Source: Bartonella sp. ML70XJBT.G (GTDB lineage: Bacteria > Pseudomonadota > Alphaproteobacteria > Rhizobiales > Rhizobiaceae). From it: 44,738 bases of DNA. Both the position numbers and the translations under genes were made by a program. Positions within the stretch are counted from its first letter, which is position 1; every line of letters begins with the position of its first letter. The stretch is from positions 1 through 44,738 of the forward strand of contig NZ_JAQITA010000018.1 in NCBI RefSeq assembly GCF_028618575.1, read 5' to 3'. Shown piece after piece: positions 24,925 to 36,462 of the stretch. The notes under the pieces are model-generated. The model searched no databases. It was not told the origin of the DNA and was given only the letters and a program-made list of their open reading frames with translations.

Positions 24925-27669
24925 TTAAAAACGATAACGTAAGCCACCAGAAAAATAAATTCCGGTAAAACCAGCTTTAGTAAGCTTATGTTGATAATTT
25001 AGATCACCATAAAGTGTAACTTTAGGAGATAATTGCGAATTAATACCCAAACCAGCTTCTAAGGAAGATCCAAAGGAACCTAACTGGAAAGCATCTTTAA
25101 AATGCACAAATTGTTTTCCTCTAAAATTATGAGAAAGATGAATTTTGCCATACAAAGACATGATACGCTCCTTTTCAGGCTCTGCAAATGTCTTGGTTAA
25201 ACGCCCACCAATACGCATTACCCATTGATCAAATTTTCCCATATCAATATCAAATCCATCAATATCGCGTGCTTTATGAAATTGAAGATGCTGATAAACA
25301 AATTGAATTTGTGGATCAAAAACAAAACCTTCATACCCAGTGATAAATGCTTTACCAGCAGATAATGAAATATTTAGGGGATTTCCCTTTAATGTTGCCG
25401 CTTTGCCCCGTACAGAAGTGAGAACATCACCTTTTAAAAGACCATAGGATAAAAGGCCATCCACATAAAATCCAGCCTCATGTTTCACATTACCATAGGC
25501 CGTCACTGACTGTTTATGGAATATACTTTCTCGACTTTTTTCAACATTCTGAGGTTGCAAAGAAAGTCTTCCATAGGTTCCCATAATGCCAAAGGATGTT
25601 GTACTGTATGCATTTTCAATCGTTTTAAATAAAATACCTACCTCTATGGCATTATAATCAAGATCACCCGCATAACCATATTCAAGTGCGGAAAGATCTG
25701 GGACATAACGATGTTTTCCGCCATAACCATGAACAAATAAAGTAGGACCTCTATCAATCTGTCTACCAGAAACAGAACGTATAGTTTTCAATTGCTTATT
25801 TTTATTATTAATATCCATCAATCCAGCGTGAAATAAAGAATTTGGTAAAAGAAGATAGGTTGGAATTTGTGGAACAACATCCCTCACTTTTAGCTCAAAA
25901 TGAGAGAGTTCTGATGTCTTTTGAATGGGTTGAATATATTTACTTTCGAGGCGAAAATCCCAAAAACTCCCATCGCCTTTTACTAATCTTTGAGAATTCT
26001 TTGCTCTCCCAAGAGAAGAATCTGGGCCATACCCACGCAGATAATATTGGTAAGGAAAACCTTCCAACGCAATATAAGAGCTACTCAACTGAAAAGAATC
26101 TTCGGCTGCTTTTCCAGAGACTTGAATAAGTGAAATAGTTTTAGCGTTTTCACCACTTGCTGCCTCCCCTTGATTTGCTGCAATAAACTGCACATGAACT
26201 GTGGTTTTTCCAGAAACATCACCATGGATCAAAAGCCGGTCTGTCTTTTGATTATTAAGCGAGCCATCACTATTGAGATGCGTATTGAGATAAATCCGAG
26301 CATTATCTTGAGCATTGTAAACTTCTCCTTCTCCCTTTCCAATATAAAGAGTCTGGTATTCTTGCAAAGTTGAATCTTCGAAGATAAGAGAACTGTCAGA
26401 AAGTTTTACAAATGAAATAGACGAGAAGACACGGTTTAAATCTTGCGAATTTGCCTCTTTCCTTTTTGTCAAAAGCCATTTTGATCCTCCTGTCAAATAA
26501 AGTTCCGCAACAGAAGCATCCGTAACGCGGGTGCCCCCTATAAGAGAAGAAGAATCCGCTAAAACCGTCACAGAGGAACCCTTCTCCGCTATGAGTAATA
26601 AGTCACCGGAGATCCACGTGCCTTTTGTTAAGCCAATATAACCACTGCTCTTATGACTATGAATAGCTGTACCATTGGGAACGTCAAAAGTTGTATTTTT
26701 CAGAAAAACAAATCCCTGTTGGTCTTCATTGTTTTCTTTGTCCATATCAAAATACATGCCATATTTTTTACCTGTAATAGTAACTTTCGAATCTTCAATA
26801 TTAACGCGTGAAATTAAAATACTTTCCTCGCCACTCCCACTTGAATGCGTATGAGCATCTAATCCCATCCATAAACCATGAATATCGGTTGCCATAACAT
26901 TGCTCTTTTTTAAAGAAATAGAACCATTCTGATTTACATTAAAAACTGAAAAACCAATCTCATCGTCTTCATCTATCTCTATTTGTTGATCTTTTGAAGA
27001 AATGCTAACCCCCTCTAAAGTTGCACGCCCCCGTATGCCTACATAAAGTGCTGCTGCATCTTCCACATCAATCGATCCGCCCGTCATCTTAATAATCGCA
27101 TCAACACCACTGAAAAGAGCTATTCCTTGGTTAAAGTCCTGCCCCTTTACCTTAATTTTTGTATTCGTTAAAAGCACAGATGCTCCTTGCTTTTCTGCAT
27201 GAACAGCTATTTCGTTTGCCTCAACGGTTCCACGATTTATCTCGATTATTCCATTATCCGCTCTCAGACCTGTTGACATATCCTTAAAAGTTGAATCATT
27301 CAAAACAACTTTTCCCCCTTGTGATGCGACGACACCATAAGCATTCTCCGCACCATCAACACCACTCATTTGGAGACGATTTGCTTGGATAATTGTGCCT
27401 GTCTTCTGTGCAACTACGGCAGCAGACGATGTAAGAAAATTGCCTCGCCCCTTCTCTTCTTTCTTAGAAGATTTTACAAATTTGTATATTTTATCGCTAA
27501 TTGTATGTTCTGCACCATCACTACATTGATAAGGTAATTGGTTTTCATTACATCGAAGTGATACAGGCAAGCGAGAACTCGCATTAACATTTGTATTCAA
27601 TAAAAAAGGAAAAATAGCTGTTGTAAAAACACACGAATATAATTGACTTTTAGAGACCCTAATCATCAT
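24925..27669 (-). CDS. Autotransporter with beta-barrel domain (914 aa), Bartonella surface-protein type
   Basis: A type V secreted surface protein. A signal peptide (LYSCVFTTAIFPFLLNTNVNA) is followed by a passenger of right-handed beta-helix repeats (about residues 35-620). Rungs read like MSGVDGAENAYGVVASQGG and LNDSTFKDMSTGLRADNG, with two cysteines early (SLRCNENQLPYQCSDG). The C-terminal barrel of about 290 residues runs from FVHGYGGKHRYVPDLSALEY to the terminal aromatic signature FSGGLRYRF. Layout and barrel sequence resemble the Bartonella autotransporters annotated as Iba or BafA-like; which subgroup it belongs to cannot be fixed by eye. No lesion across 2.7 kb. It converges with the type I secretion operon. 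Confidence 0.88.
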   Translation of the reverse strand: MMIRVSKSQLYSCVFTTAIFPFLLNTNVNASSRLPVSLRCNENQLPYQCSDGAEHTISDKIYKFVKSSKKEEKGRGNFLTSSAAVVAQKTGTIIQANRLQMSGVDGAENAYGVVASQGGKVVLNDSTFKDMSTGLRADNGIIEINRGTVEANEIAVHAEKQGASVLLTNTKIKVKGQDFNQGIALFSGVDAIIKMTGGSIDVEDAAALYVGIRGRATLEGVSISSKDQQIEIDEDDEIGFSVFNVNQNGSISLKKSNVMATDIHGLWMGLDAHTHSSGSGEESILISRVNIEDSKVTITGKKYGMYFDMDKENNEDQQGFVFLKNTTFDVPNGTAIHSHKSSGYIGLTKGTWISGDLLLIAEKGSSVTVLADSSSLIGGTRVTDASVAELYLTGGSKWLLTKRKEANSQDLNRVFSSISFVKLSDSSLIFEDSTLQEYQTLYIGKGEGEVYNAQDNARIYLNTHLNSDGSLNNQKTDRLLIHGDVSGKTTVHVQFIAANQGEAASGENAKTISLIQVSGKAAEDSFQLSSSYIALEGFPYQYYLRGYGPDSSLGRAKNSQRLVKGDGSFWDFRLESKYIQPIQKTSELSHFELKVRDVVPQIPTYLLLPNSLFHAGLMDINNKNKQLKTIRSVSGRQIDRGPTLFVHGYGGKHRYVPDLSALEYGYAGDLDYNAIEVGILFKTIENAYSTTSFGIMGTYGRLSLQPQNVEKSRESIFHKQSVTAYGNVKHEAGFYVDGLLSYGLLKGDVLTSVRGKAATLKGNPLNISLSAGKAFITGYEGFVFDPQIQFVYQHLQFHKARDIDGFDIDMGKFDQWVMRIGGRLTKTFAEPEKERIMSLYGKIHLSHNFRGKQFVHFKDAFQLGSFGSSLEAGLGINSQLSPKVTLYGDLNYQHKLTKAGFTGIYFSGGLRYRF

Positions 27670-28485
27670 TCCTCTTCAAACTTCCTTGTTCTCAGCAGAA
27701 CCAAATAATGTAGGCAAGAACAAACTGTGGATTAAAACACGATGATATAAAATAAATAATAAGCTGCTTATCCGGCAAATCTTAATACACATAATACGTT
27801 TTGTATTTTATGTAAAGTGAGAATAAAATAAGAGGTCACAATTCACGCTTGCAACCTTTTAAAAGGTTTATACAAAATAGCTAAGAAAGCTAGCATCATT
27901 CGCTATCGGAAAACAAATCTGATAAAATTATGCTGATAAAAATTTATAAAAGGAAAACTCTGAAGAGATCTGAATATTATAACGTATTGTATTTTTAAAG
28001 AAAATTACATTTAACAAAAAGAACTATAAATAAATATAGTAGAAAATGTATTATATAAATATAAGACAGATCGATAAAAAGTAAACCTCCACGGTTTTCT
28101 CTGAAAGAAGAACTTCAAAAAAATCTTTCTGTTCATTTTTATTTCGTAAAATGATGTTCCACTTAAATAATCTATGAGACTAAATAAAAATTACTTACAC
28201 AATAAACTTTGGATCTTAACTAAAAATACGATACAAGAGAATAATCAATATCCTAAAATTAAGAGGTATCAAACAAAACATCTCACTAAAATCCGGTCTA
28301 TGGATAATGGCATGTATAGTCGTCTTGAGGTAAAGATTTTAGTAAAAGCGTTTTTTATATAAAGTCAGTTTCGGTCAATAATAACTAACCAAAATACCTA
28401 AAAACTCAAACCCGTAAGAATAGCATTGCCAGTTTTTAGCTGAAGAAAACTTAATTTTTGATGTAGAGAGCTATTTTAAAATTTT
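27670..28485. other. Spacer upstream of the autotransporter, no supported gene
   Basis: About 0.8 kb, AT-rich, expected to hold the autotransporter promoter. I cannot single out one site with confidence. A 62-codon plus-strand ORF (28174-28362) looks like chance. Confidence 0.5.
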
Positions 28486-28710
28486 CTATGGATGCCTTTG
28501 ATCCTGTTGCTTTTTTAAGGGTTTATGCGATACTGAAAATTGTTTTTGTAAAACTTTTTTCGGTTTTGATGTCTTTTTTTCATTCTCAAAATGCGCTAGC
28601 AAAGCTTGTTTTTGTTTCGCTGCACTGGACACAGCAAAGCGATCATCGTCCTTAGACTACTGATATCCTGCTATCATGAAATTGGTTAACAATGAATCAT
28701 TCCGTGAAGC
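28486..28710 (-). pseudogene. Unidentified gene remnant, C-terminal, with internal amber stop
   Basis: The frame reads ASRNDSLLTNFMIAGYQ, then TAG at 28657-28659, then SKDDDRFAVSSAAKQKQALL, AHFENEKKTSKPKKVLQKQF and HKPLKKQQDQRHP, ending at TAG 28486-28488. The lysine/glutamine-rich basic tail is typical of DNA- or RNA-binding proteins and of some type IV secretion substrates. I cannot name the family. No start codon is visible, so the 5' part is lost. Confidence 0.45.
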
Positions 28711-29135
28711 TTATACAGAATAAATCCCCTTTGAATCCTGCAACCTGTCCCGATAACCAACTCTGAACATGCACTTATAAATTGATGCAAACAGCACGAA
28801 ACCCAATCTATCTCTTTAGGGGGACATAGATTGGTTCACAACAACATTTGGATAGAGCATGTTGGATTGAGCTTTACCGATACCTCATCTTTTTCATAAT
28901 GCCAATGTCGATGAAGACAGCTGGTTTATACATCCAGTTGTGCTTAAGAGAACTATGTTACTCAAATAATCTCAAGATTTTTCTCACTTTCTCGTCTTCC
29001 AATGAATTTATTTACGATAAAAGACTTGTCGCTTATTAATATTTCTTCTCCCCATTTTCCAAGATATTTCAGAACTCAATGGAAATGATGGATAAGAAAA
29101 AAGACTGAATTTTTAATCATTCCCAAAAGCAAAAT
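28711..29135. other. Spacer with inverted repeat
   Basis: No gene supported; the 63-codon plus-strand ORF at 28848-29039 is rejected. CCAATCTAT (28803-28811) and ATAGATTGG (28826-28834) form a perfect 9-bp stem with a 14-base loop CTCTTTAGGGGGAC. No T run follows. Confidence 0.45.
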
Positions 29136-29537
29136 TTAAGGCTGACATTCAGGTTGCTCTTTATGCTCTTTACAATGAGGGCTATTCAAGCGTCTCTCAA
29201 CACTTCTCTGAGGAATCACTGCACTAGGCTGACAAATTGGCAGATTTCCATGTTTCTCACACCATTTCACCATCCCCAATTTATCATGAAAACCTGCTTG
29301 TATCATACATAGACGCTCTGTTTCTTCTGCATTTAATTTTTCATCGAGGCTTGTGTCTGTATCAAGGCGACCATCAAGATACTGCATTCCACACTCTAAC
29401 AAAGCTTTTTTTATCTCAATTTGATCTGCACCAGGCTTCTCCCATGCATCTACAGCTGTTTGAGAAGGCTGCTCTAGGAAACATCCAGCCATAATAAATA
29501 GAAATATCCCGCTTAATAATTTTACAATCTGCTTCAT
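29136..29537 (-). CDS. Small cysteine-containing lipoprotein (133 aa), hypothetical
   Basis: Begins MKQIVKLLSGIFLFIMAGC, a lipoprotein signal with the modified cysteine at position 19. The mature part is polar with repeated cysteines: KKALLECGMQYLDGR, RLCMIQAGFHDK, KWCEKHGNLPICQPS, SPHCKEHKEQPECQP. Paired cysteines suggest disulfides in the periplasm. AAGGAT lies six bases before ATG 29537. A decayed paralogue lies 380 bp upstream, so this is a small tandem lipoprotein family. Function unknown. Confidence 0.7.
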   Translation of the reverse strand: MKQIVKLLSGIFLFIMAGCFLEQPSQTAVDAWEKPGADQIEIKKALLECGMQYLDGRLDTDTSLDEKLNAEETERLCMIQAGFHDKLGMVKWCEKHGNLPICQPSAVIPQRSVERRLNSPHCKEHKEQPECQP

Positions 29538-29919
29538 TTTTCTATCCTTGAATATTTGATATTAAAAACAACCTATAAATTATTTTATATCCTGTCTTTT
29601 CCTTCCAAAATAATGATAGACGACATCAACCTTTATTATCATTTTGGATATCTTATTTTCAATAATTTCTGGCATCATATATCATGTCAAAAATATGGTA
29701 GAATTACTGCTCAATACTTCTTCCCTCAACGTTATACCCATAATTATGATCATATTCGTATTACAACTTAAAGTAGTTTTTAACTATTGTATCACATTGG
29801 TATAACAATTATAGATAAATATAGATAAACAGCATTGCAGTGATGCTTTGAGAAAACAATTCCAAATAAGAAAGCACAAACATGGATGTGGGGATTGTGG
29901 TTTCCACAAACAGTAACAC
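29538..29919. other. Spacer between the lipoprotein gene and its decayed paralogue
   Basis: No gene supported. The plus-strand ORF 29556-29771 has no ribosome site and a chance-like composition. Confidence 0.5.
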
Positions 29920-30124
29920 TTAAGGTAGGCATTTATATTGTTCTGGATGCTTTTCACAAAAAGAACTATTGAAACCTTCTTGATACTGCGCTGTGGATTG
30001 ATAGAGGCAGGATGATAAATGGGATTTTTTTCTTTAAAAGCATAACATGGCCCCATCCTTGAACTCTTTCATCTTTATAGCAAAATTCATCTAAAACATA
30101 CAGATAAAACTGCTGCTTTTTCAT
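29920..30124 (-). pseudogene. Decayed paralogue of the cysteine-containing lipoprotein
   Basis: Read in two or three phases, the segment gives DEFCYKDERVQGWGHV, then FKEKNPIYHPASINPQRSIK, then after a shift NSSFCEKHPEQYKCLP and TAA 29920-29922. The last two blocks align with the intact gene's PICQPSAVIPQRSVER and LNSPHCKEHKEQPECQP. The final frameshift falls just after the QRSIKK block and corresponds to about one missing base. The signal peptide and first half are not recognisable. Confidence 0.65.
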
Positions 30125-30316
30125 TGAAGCTCACTTTTGTCTTTTTTGCATCCTTATCATAAAGGATTGGCATGGCGCATTCCAACAATGTGCTTTTTCT
30201 ATCCCATTAAATCTATATTAAACTTCTCTTACATGCTCATATATTCAAAAGGAGGCTTGCATAAAATCATATCTAGTAGCACTTAACAGAATAAGCCTAC
30301 TCAATAATTTAGAGGT

Positions 30317-30460
30317 TTATTTCATTTTTTGCTCGATGAACTTTAAAAATAAATTGGGTATAGAATTGAAAGAATACTCGCACCCTGTGCGTGTATCGCC
30401 CGCATGACCATAACAACTATGAATACTCAGAAAATATCCCAATAGTGCTTTCTCTACTCT
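30317..30460 (-). pseudogene. Unidentified gene remnant (C-terminal 47 codons)
   Basis: The frame reads RVEKALLGYFLSIHSCYGHA, GDTRTGCEYSFNSIPNLFLK and FIEQKMK, ending at TAA 30317-30319. There is no start codon and a stop immediately upstream. The composition is clearly protein-like against the AT-rich spacer. Family not recognised. Confidence 0.4.
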
Positions 30461-31249
30461 TTAAATAAAATTATACTATAGATTGTCTTGGAGATATAAG
30501 TCGTATCATCAATAGAAATTTATTTCTAAGGATAACTGAGAAAAGGTAAGTAAATTATAACAAAACACCATATCAAGAGGAGCAACGACATAGTTTTGTA
30601 AGCTGACATAATTTTTCTTACAATTGCTTACAACATATCACGTATTCGCTATTGATTATGCATGACCAACGAATTGCAAAAGATAGAACTCTGTTTTATT
30701 TGTTATACTGTGAACGCTCTATTTTCCAGTATCACCGAATCCACTGCTTACTATCAAGCTACGAGGGCTGTGCACATCAATAAGCATCTTTCTATGCCAT
30801 AACGATATCAAAAATTCTAAAATTTCTTTATCAAATGACTCACCCTAAAACTTTTTATAAAGTGCTCCCCCAAACTCTACTTTCCATGAGTCAGCTTATA
30901 AGAAAACTGTAAAATAAAATTGTTTAATTATCTTCAGCTTTTCAATAATAGTACTGAAATATTGGTTTTTTATTACGCTCTATTATAGGATTTCCCTCTC
31001 TATTGGTTAAATAGATTATATTTTCATTTTTTTATTATGCCAACAGTGCCAACAAGATGCTCTAAATGTAATTTTACCAATTTCATCTTAAGCTTTCCTA
31101 ATCCTTCATCTATTGATCATATCTAAGCTATTATGAACTATTCCCTCAACCGACTGTTCATCTATCGGCACTTCAGCTTAGCGATTCTGCTGTGTTGCGG
31201 CTGAAGAAGGACCCCTTAAAACCTTTTTCCCATTGCTTTCTAGCTGGCT
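30461..31249. other. Spacer, no gene seen
   Basis: About 0.8 kb with stops in all frames. The end nearest 31249 continues the decayed minus-strand gene noted next (a phase reading SQLESNGKKVLRGPSSAATQ, then QNR and a stop). Confidence 0.45.
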
Positions 31250-31375
31250 TTACCTGTAAGGATATGATGCTACCATTGCTGATATAGCAAATCTGTTATC
31301 CGCTTTCGCTGTATCATAGGCTTTTTCGTGATTTAAAATATTGTTGACGATGCTCTTTGTAAGGCCACATTGCAT
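31250..31375 (-). pseudogene. Unidentified gene remnant
   Basis: An open run from ATG 31375 reads MQCGLTKSIVNNILNHEKAY, DTAKADNRFAISAMVASYPY and R, stopping at TAA 31250-31252. Another phase just upstream reads DFWDDEMQECNVALQRASS, and one downstream reads SQLESNGKKVLRGPSSAATQ. Together they look like one helical protein broken by several frameshifts. I do not recognise it. Confidence 0.4.
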
Positions 31376-32012
31376 TCTTGCATCTCATCATCCCAAAAAT
31401 CTTAAATATTAACTGCTCGTTTAAACATTTAAGACGTGAGCTCTACATAGGAAAGGTAGCAAAAGTCCTTATTCTTCATAATAACTTAAAGTCCGAATAA
31501 TAACTTAAAGTCCGAACATCTATTAAAAATTCTCATTTCACTTATAATTGAATAATATCCGTACAGTTCACTATTCGTTTTTATAAGCTTCTTATCTCTG
31601 CTTTTCTCAAGTCTTATATGAAGGAAATACAAAGTTTTCCCTCATGCATATATCGTATAGCAAAAAATCAATTTTTCCTGATTATAAAAAACTTTTGATC
31701 ATTTATGGTAACTTTTTTAATTTTTATAAAAAATACCAATCAAAAAAATATTAAAATAAGGCATTGTATTATTTTAGATAAGACATCTTTTTCCTTTAAA
31801 ATATCGCTGTCTATTCCCTATGCATTCTTCTCCTTTGACGTTCTTTAAAAGGTCGTTTTATCTGATAAAAATAAAAAATTTTATAAATAAAACAAAAAGA
31901 TAAAGCGCATTAACAAAAATACAACAACCACCATGGATGTTTATGATAACAGTCATCTCACAGTTTTTTATGTCATATTTGTTAAAAAAGCGCTTTTTCT
32001 GCATTGTAAAAT
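31376..32012. other. Spacer upstream of the rpoC terminator
   Basis: No gene supported. It contains the 19-bp tandem repeat listed next. The rest is AT-rich. Confidence 0.5.
31478..31515. repeat. Perfect 19-bp tandem duplication
   Basis: ATAATAACTTAAAGTCCGA occurs twice back to back (31478-31496 and 31497-31515). Two perfect copies suggest a recent slippage event and a length-variable site between strains. Confidence 0.8.
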
Positions 32013-32043
32013 AAAAAAAACGCCCGAATTCTAAATTCAGGCG
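32013..32043 (-). terminator. Rho-independent terminator after rpoC
   Basis: On the minus strand, CGCCTGAATT/AATTCGGGCG forms a 10-bp stem (one G-U) with loop TAG, followed by eight T. It lies 34 bp after the rpoC stop and ends the rplK-to-rpoC region. Confidence 0.9.
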
Positions 32044-32076
32044 CTCTCCTCTTATTCTTTATGAAATTTATTTAAA

Positions 32077-35000
32077 TTATTCAGCAACTGCTTCAGTTGC
32101 CATATTTGTCAACATCGCCTTAGCTACCTCATTATTACTCGATTTGCGTCGCTCATCTACGATTAAATCATCACGAACTGCTGCAATACGGCGGATTTGT
32201 GCAATCGTACCACCTGTTCCGGCAGGAATGAGACGACCAACAATAACATTCTCCTTAAGACCTTGCAAAGTATCAATTTTACCAGAAACTGCCGCTTCCG
32301 TAAGCACTCTTGTTGTCTCCTGAAAGGATGCTGCCGAAATAAATGATGGTGTTTGAAGAGATGCTTTGGTAATTCCAAGAAGGATGGGAGTACCGGATGC
32401 GGGTTTCTTCCCTTCTGCAATCAAATTATCATTGATCTCATCAAGTTCAATACGATCAACATTATCGCCTGGGATATAACCAGAATCTCCAGATTCCGTA
32501 ATTTCTACTTTTTGCAGCATCTGGCGAACAATCACTTCAATGTGCTTGTCATTAATGAGAACACCCTGCAAACGATAAACTTCTTGAATTTCATTAACAA
32601 GATAAGATGCCAAAGCTTCAACGCCCTTAATCGCCAAGATATCATGAGGCGCTGGATTCCCATCAAGGATATAATCCCCTTTTTCAATTTGGTCGCCTTC
32701 TTGGAAGTGAAACAACTTCCCCTTTGGAATCAAATATTCTACTGGTTCAAGGGTTTCATCATTTGGTTCAATAATAATACGACGCTTATTCTTATAACCA
32801 CGACCAAATCGAATTGTACCGCTGACTTCAGCAATGATGGCGTGGTCCTTTGGACGCCGTGCTTCAAAAAGCTCTGCCACACGTGGTAGGCCACCTGTAA
32901 TATCTTTTGTTTTAGCACTTTCCATGGGCAAACGCGCAATAACATCACCGGCCTTAACATGAGAACCAGGTTCAACAGACAAAATAGTCTCCACTGACAT
33001 CATGTAACGGGCTTCACCACCTTTATGCAATTTGGCAATGTTGTCACCTTTTTTATCTGTATGAATGATAATAGCTGGTTTTAACTCAGCACCACGAGGA
33101 TTCGCACGCCAATCAATCACCAAACGCTTCGTAATACCCGTAGATTCATCAGCTGTTTCAGTAACTGATAAACCATCAATCATATCCTCAAAGCCTACAT
33201 AACCCTCAACTTCAGTTAAAATTGGACGCGTATAAGGATCCCATTCTGCTATACGTTGTCCACATTTAACAACGTCACCATCATCAACAAAAATATGTGC
33301 ACCATAGCTCACACGGTGAACAACACGCTCTTTACCCGTCTCATCCTTGATGAGGATAGCCATATTACGTCCCATAACCACCAAATGGCCTTCAGAATTG
33401 CGGACCACATTACGATTGCGGATCTCTACCCTACCCTCATAAGACGCTTCTAAATGAGATGAATCAACAACTTGTGCTGTTCCGCCTAAGTGGAAAGTAC
33501 GCATCGTAAGCTGTGTTCCTGGTTCACCAATTGATTGAGCAGCAATCACACCAACTGCCTCACCCTGATTAACTGGTGTTCCACGTGCCAAATCACGACC
33601 ATAACATTTGGCACAAACACCAAGACGTGTTTCACATGTTAAAGCAGACCGAATTTGAACAGATTGAATTCCGGCTTCTTCAATCTTAGCAACATCAGCT
33701 TCCTCAATCATTGCTCCACCCTCAAGAATAACTTCCCCAGAGACGGGATGCAAAATATCAATCAGCGCTGTGCGCCCCAGAATTCTTTGCCCAAGAGACG
33801 CAACAATTTGCCCTGCATCAACAATCGGCTGCATAGTGAGCCCCTTTGCAGTACCACAATCAACAGCTGAAATAATCGCATCTTGTGCAACATCAACAAG
33901 ACGCCGTGTGAGATAACCAGAGTTAGCTGTTTTTAATGCAGTATCAGCAAGCCCTTTACGAGCGCCATGTGTTGAATTGAAGTACTCGTTAACGGTTAGC
34001 CCTTCCTTAAAGTTTGAAATAATGGGAGTTTCAATAATTTCACCCGATGGCTTTGCCATTAATCCGCGCATACCAGCTAGCTGTTTCATCTGATTAGCAG
34101 AACCACGCGCACCAGAATGCGACATCATATAAATAGAGTTCATTGGACGCTGACGTCCCGTTTTAGGATCAAATCCAACGGCTTGAATGCGCTTCATCAT
34201 TTCATCGGCAACACGATCCGTACATTTCCCCCACGCATCTACAACCTTGTTATATTTTTCACCTTGCGTAATCAAACCATCATTATATTGCTGTTCATAT
34301 TCTTTGGCCAAAGCTTCCGTTTCTGCAACCAAACGTGACTTGCTATCAGGAATAACCATATCGTCCTTGCCGAATGAAATCCCCGCTCGACACGCATAAG
34401 AAAAGCCAAGTTGCATAATACGATCACAAAAAATAACTGTCTCTTTCTGACCACAGTGCCGATAAACCTGATCAATCATTTTAGAAATATTCTTTTTCGT
34501 CATCTCTTGATTGACTGTATCAAATGAAATATTTGAATTTCTTGGTAAAAGCTCTCCAATAATTAAGCGGCCAGGCGTTGTATCATAAAGTTTAGCAATC
34601 TCTTTTCCATCCTTGCCTATATTTTTAACACGACCTTTGATTTTCGTGTGAAGCGTTACAATCTTATTTTCCAAAGCATGATGGAGTTCACCCATATCAG
34701 CAAAAGCCATTCCCTCTCCTGGTTCTTTTTCAGAAACAATGGAAAGATAGTAAAGGCCAAGAACCATATCCTGTGATGGAACAATAATCGGTGCACCATT
34801 GGCTGGATGAAGGATATTATTGGTCGACATCATCAAAACACGAGCTTCGAGCTGTGCTTCAAGAGAAAGCGGAACATGAACCGCCATCTGATCACCGTCA
34901 AAATCCGCATTAAAAGCTGTACATACCAGTGGATGAAGTTGAATAGCTTTGCCTTCAATCAAAACAGGTTCAAAAGCCTGAATCCCTAAACGGTGCAATG

Positions 35001-36288
35001 TCGGCGCACGATTGAGCAAAACAGGATGCTCACGGATAACTTCATCCAAGATATCCCAAACCTCAGGATGTTCTTTTTCAACAAGCTTTTTGGCTTGTTT
35101 TACAGTTGACGAATACCCCTTTGCATCAAGCCGCGCATAAATAAAAGGCTTAAATAATTCCAGAGCCATTTTTTTAGGAAGACCACATTGATGTAGTTTT
35201 AATTCAGGACCCGTCACAATAACAGAGCGTCCTGAGTAATCAACACGCTTCCCAAGTAAGTTTTGACGGAAACGTCCTTGTTTACCCTTTAGCATATCTG
35301 AAAGAGACTTTAATGGACGCTTATTTGCCCCTGTAATCACACGCCCACGCCGACCATTATCAAACAATGCATCAACAGCTTCTTGGACCATACGTTTCTC
35401 ATTACGTACAATAATCCCAGGAGCACGAAGCTCAATCAAACGCTTCAAACGGTTGTTACGATTTATGACACGACGATAAAGATCATTCAAATCTGAGGTC
35501 GCAAATCGCCCACCATCAAGTGGAACCAATGGACGTAAATCAGGTGGAATGACTGGTATCGTCTTCATAATCATCCATTCTGGTTTATTGCCAGATTCAA
35601 GGAAATTCTCGACGATTTTAAGCCGTTTAATCAGTTTTTTTTGTTTTAATTCCGACGTTGTTTCAGACAATTCAACGCGCAAATCATTAGCGATTTTCTC
35701 TAATTCCATACCTGCTAAAAGCTCGTAAATAGCTTCAGCACCAATCATAGCCGTAAACTGATCTTCCCCAAACTCATCAACAGCGAGCATATATTCTTCT
35801 TCAGAAAGAAGTTGATGAAGCTTAAGGGATGTCAAACCTGGTTCTGTTACAATATAATTCTCAAAATAGAGAACCCGCTCAATATCCTTTAAAGTTAAAT
35901 CTAAAAGTGTAGAAATACGCCCTGGTAATGATTTTAGAAACCAAATATGCGCAACTGGTGCTGCAAGTTCAATATGCCCCATGCGCTCACGACGCACGCG
36001 CGAAAGTGTCACTTCTACACCGCATTTCTCACAAATAATGCCCTTATATTTCATGCGTTTATATTTACCGCATAGACATTCATAGTCCTTAATCGGACCA
36101 AATATACGCGCACAAAAAAGACCATCACGCTCTGGCTTAAAAGTCCGATAATTAATCGTCTCAGGCTTCTTGATCTCACCGTACGACCAAGACAAAATCT
36201 TCTCAGGACTCGCAATGGAAATACGAATAGAGTCAAATGTCTGTGCTGGCGCTTGAGGATTGAAAAGATTCATGACCTCGTGGTTCAT
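32077..36288 (-). CDS. rpoC: RNA polymerase subunit beta'
   Basis: Catalytic subunit of RNA polymerase, 1403 aa. The zinc-binding site is [20 protein letters not shown] near residue 70, the lid/rudder region includes [20 protein letters not shown], and the catalytic magnesium loop is [12 protein letters not shown]. The trigger-loop region includes [12 protein letters not shown], and a second zinc cluster is [17 protein letters not shown]. Start ATG 36288 ([12 protein letters not shown]) has AAGGAGAA just upstream; an earlier in-frame codon at 36303 is rejected. It lies 174 bp downstream of rpoB and ends at a terminator. Confidence 0.96.
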   Translation of the reverse strand: MNHEVMNLFNPQAPAQTFDSIRISIASPEKILSWSYGEIKKPETINYRTFKPERDGLFCARIFGPIKDYECLCGKYKRMKYKGIICEKCGVEVTLSRVRRERMGHIELAAPVAHIWFLKSLPGRISTLLDLTLKDIERVLYFENYIVTEPGLTSLKLHQLLSEEEYMLAVDEFGEDQFTAMIGAEAIYELLAGMELEKIANDLRVELSETTSELKQKKLIKRLKIVENFLESGNKPEWMIMKTIPVIPPDLRPLVPLDGGRFATSDLNDLYRRVINRNNRLKRLIELRAPGIIVRNEKRMVQEAVDALFDNGRRGRVITGANKRPLKSLSDMLKGKQGRFRQNLLGKRVDYSGRSVIVTGPELKLHQCGLPKKMALELFKPFIYARLDAKGYSSTVKQAKKLVEKEHPEVWDILDEVIREHPVLLNRAPTLHRLGIQAFEPVLIEGKAIQLHPLVCTAFNADFDGDQMAVHVPLSLEAQLEARVLMMSTNNILHPANGAPIIVPSQDMVLGLYYLSIVSEKEPGEGMAFADMGELHHALENKIVTLHTKIKGRVKNIGKDGKEIAKLYDTTPGRLIIGELLPRNSNISFDTVNQEMTKKNISKMIDQVYRHCGQKETVIFCDRIMQLGFSYACRAGISFGKDDMVIPDSKSRLVAETEALAKEYEQQYNDGLITQGEKYNKVVDAWGKCTDRVADEMMKRIQAVGFDPKTGRQRPMNSIYMMSHSGARGSANQMKQLAGMRGLMAKPSGEIIETPIISNFKEGLTVNEYFNSTHGARKGLADTALKTANSGYLTRRLVDVAQDAIISAVDCGTAKGLTMQPIVDAGQIVASLGQRILGRTALIDILHPVSGEVILEGGAMIEEADVAKIEEAGIQSVQIRSALTCETRLGVCAKCYGRDLARGTPVNQGEAVGVIAAQSIGEPGTQLTMRTFHLGGTAQVVDSSHLEASYEGRVEIRNRNVVRNSEGHLVVMGRNMAILIKDETGKERVVHRVSYGAHIFVDDGDVVKCGQRIAEWDPYTRPILTEVEGYVGFEDMIDGLSVTETADESTGITKRLVIDWRANPRGAELKPAIIIHTDKKGDNIAKLHKGGEARYMMSVETILSVEPGSHVKAGDVIARLPMESAKTKDITGGLPRVAELFEARRPKDHAIIAEVSGTIRFGRGYKNKRRIIIEPNDETLEPVEYLIPKGKLFHFQEGDQIEKGDYILDGNPAPHDILAIKGVEALASYLVNEIQEVYRLQGVLINDKHIEVIVRQMLQKVEITESGDSGYIPGDNVDRIELDEINDNLIAEGKKPASGTPILLGITKASLQTPSFISAASFQETTRVLTEAAVSGKIDTLQGLKENVIVGRLIPAGTGGTIAQIRRIAAVRDDLIVDERRKSSNNEVAKAMLTNMATEAVAE

Positions 36289-36462
36289 GCCGTTCTCCTT
36301 CAAAGATTCTTAGAACCTGTTGTAATATCTCATTTGTTTTATCACAGATGTTTTTTAAAGGCTATTTCTACTTTTTAAAACTGTCTGTGCTCTCTTCATA
36401 AAAGTTTCTTGATTTAGCCTCTCAAGACAACCAGAGCGCACTCTTTCCAGCGCGCTCCTTTA

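Noticed and set aside
28848..29039. 63-codon plus-strand ORF, considered as a transposase remnant
   Set aside because: No DDE or integrase motif, no terminal inverted repeats, no ribosome site.
31478..31515. Start of a CRISPR array
   Set aside because: The two 19-bp units are directly adjacent without spacers and there are only two.
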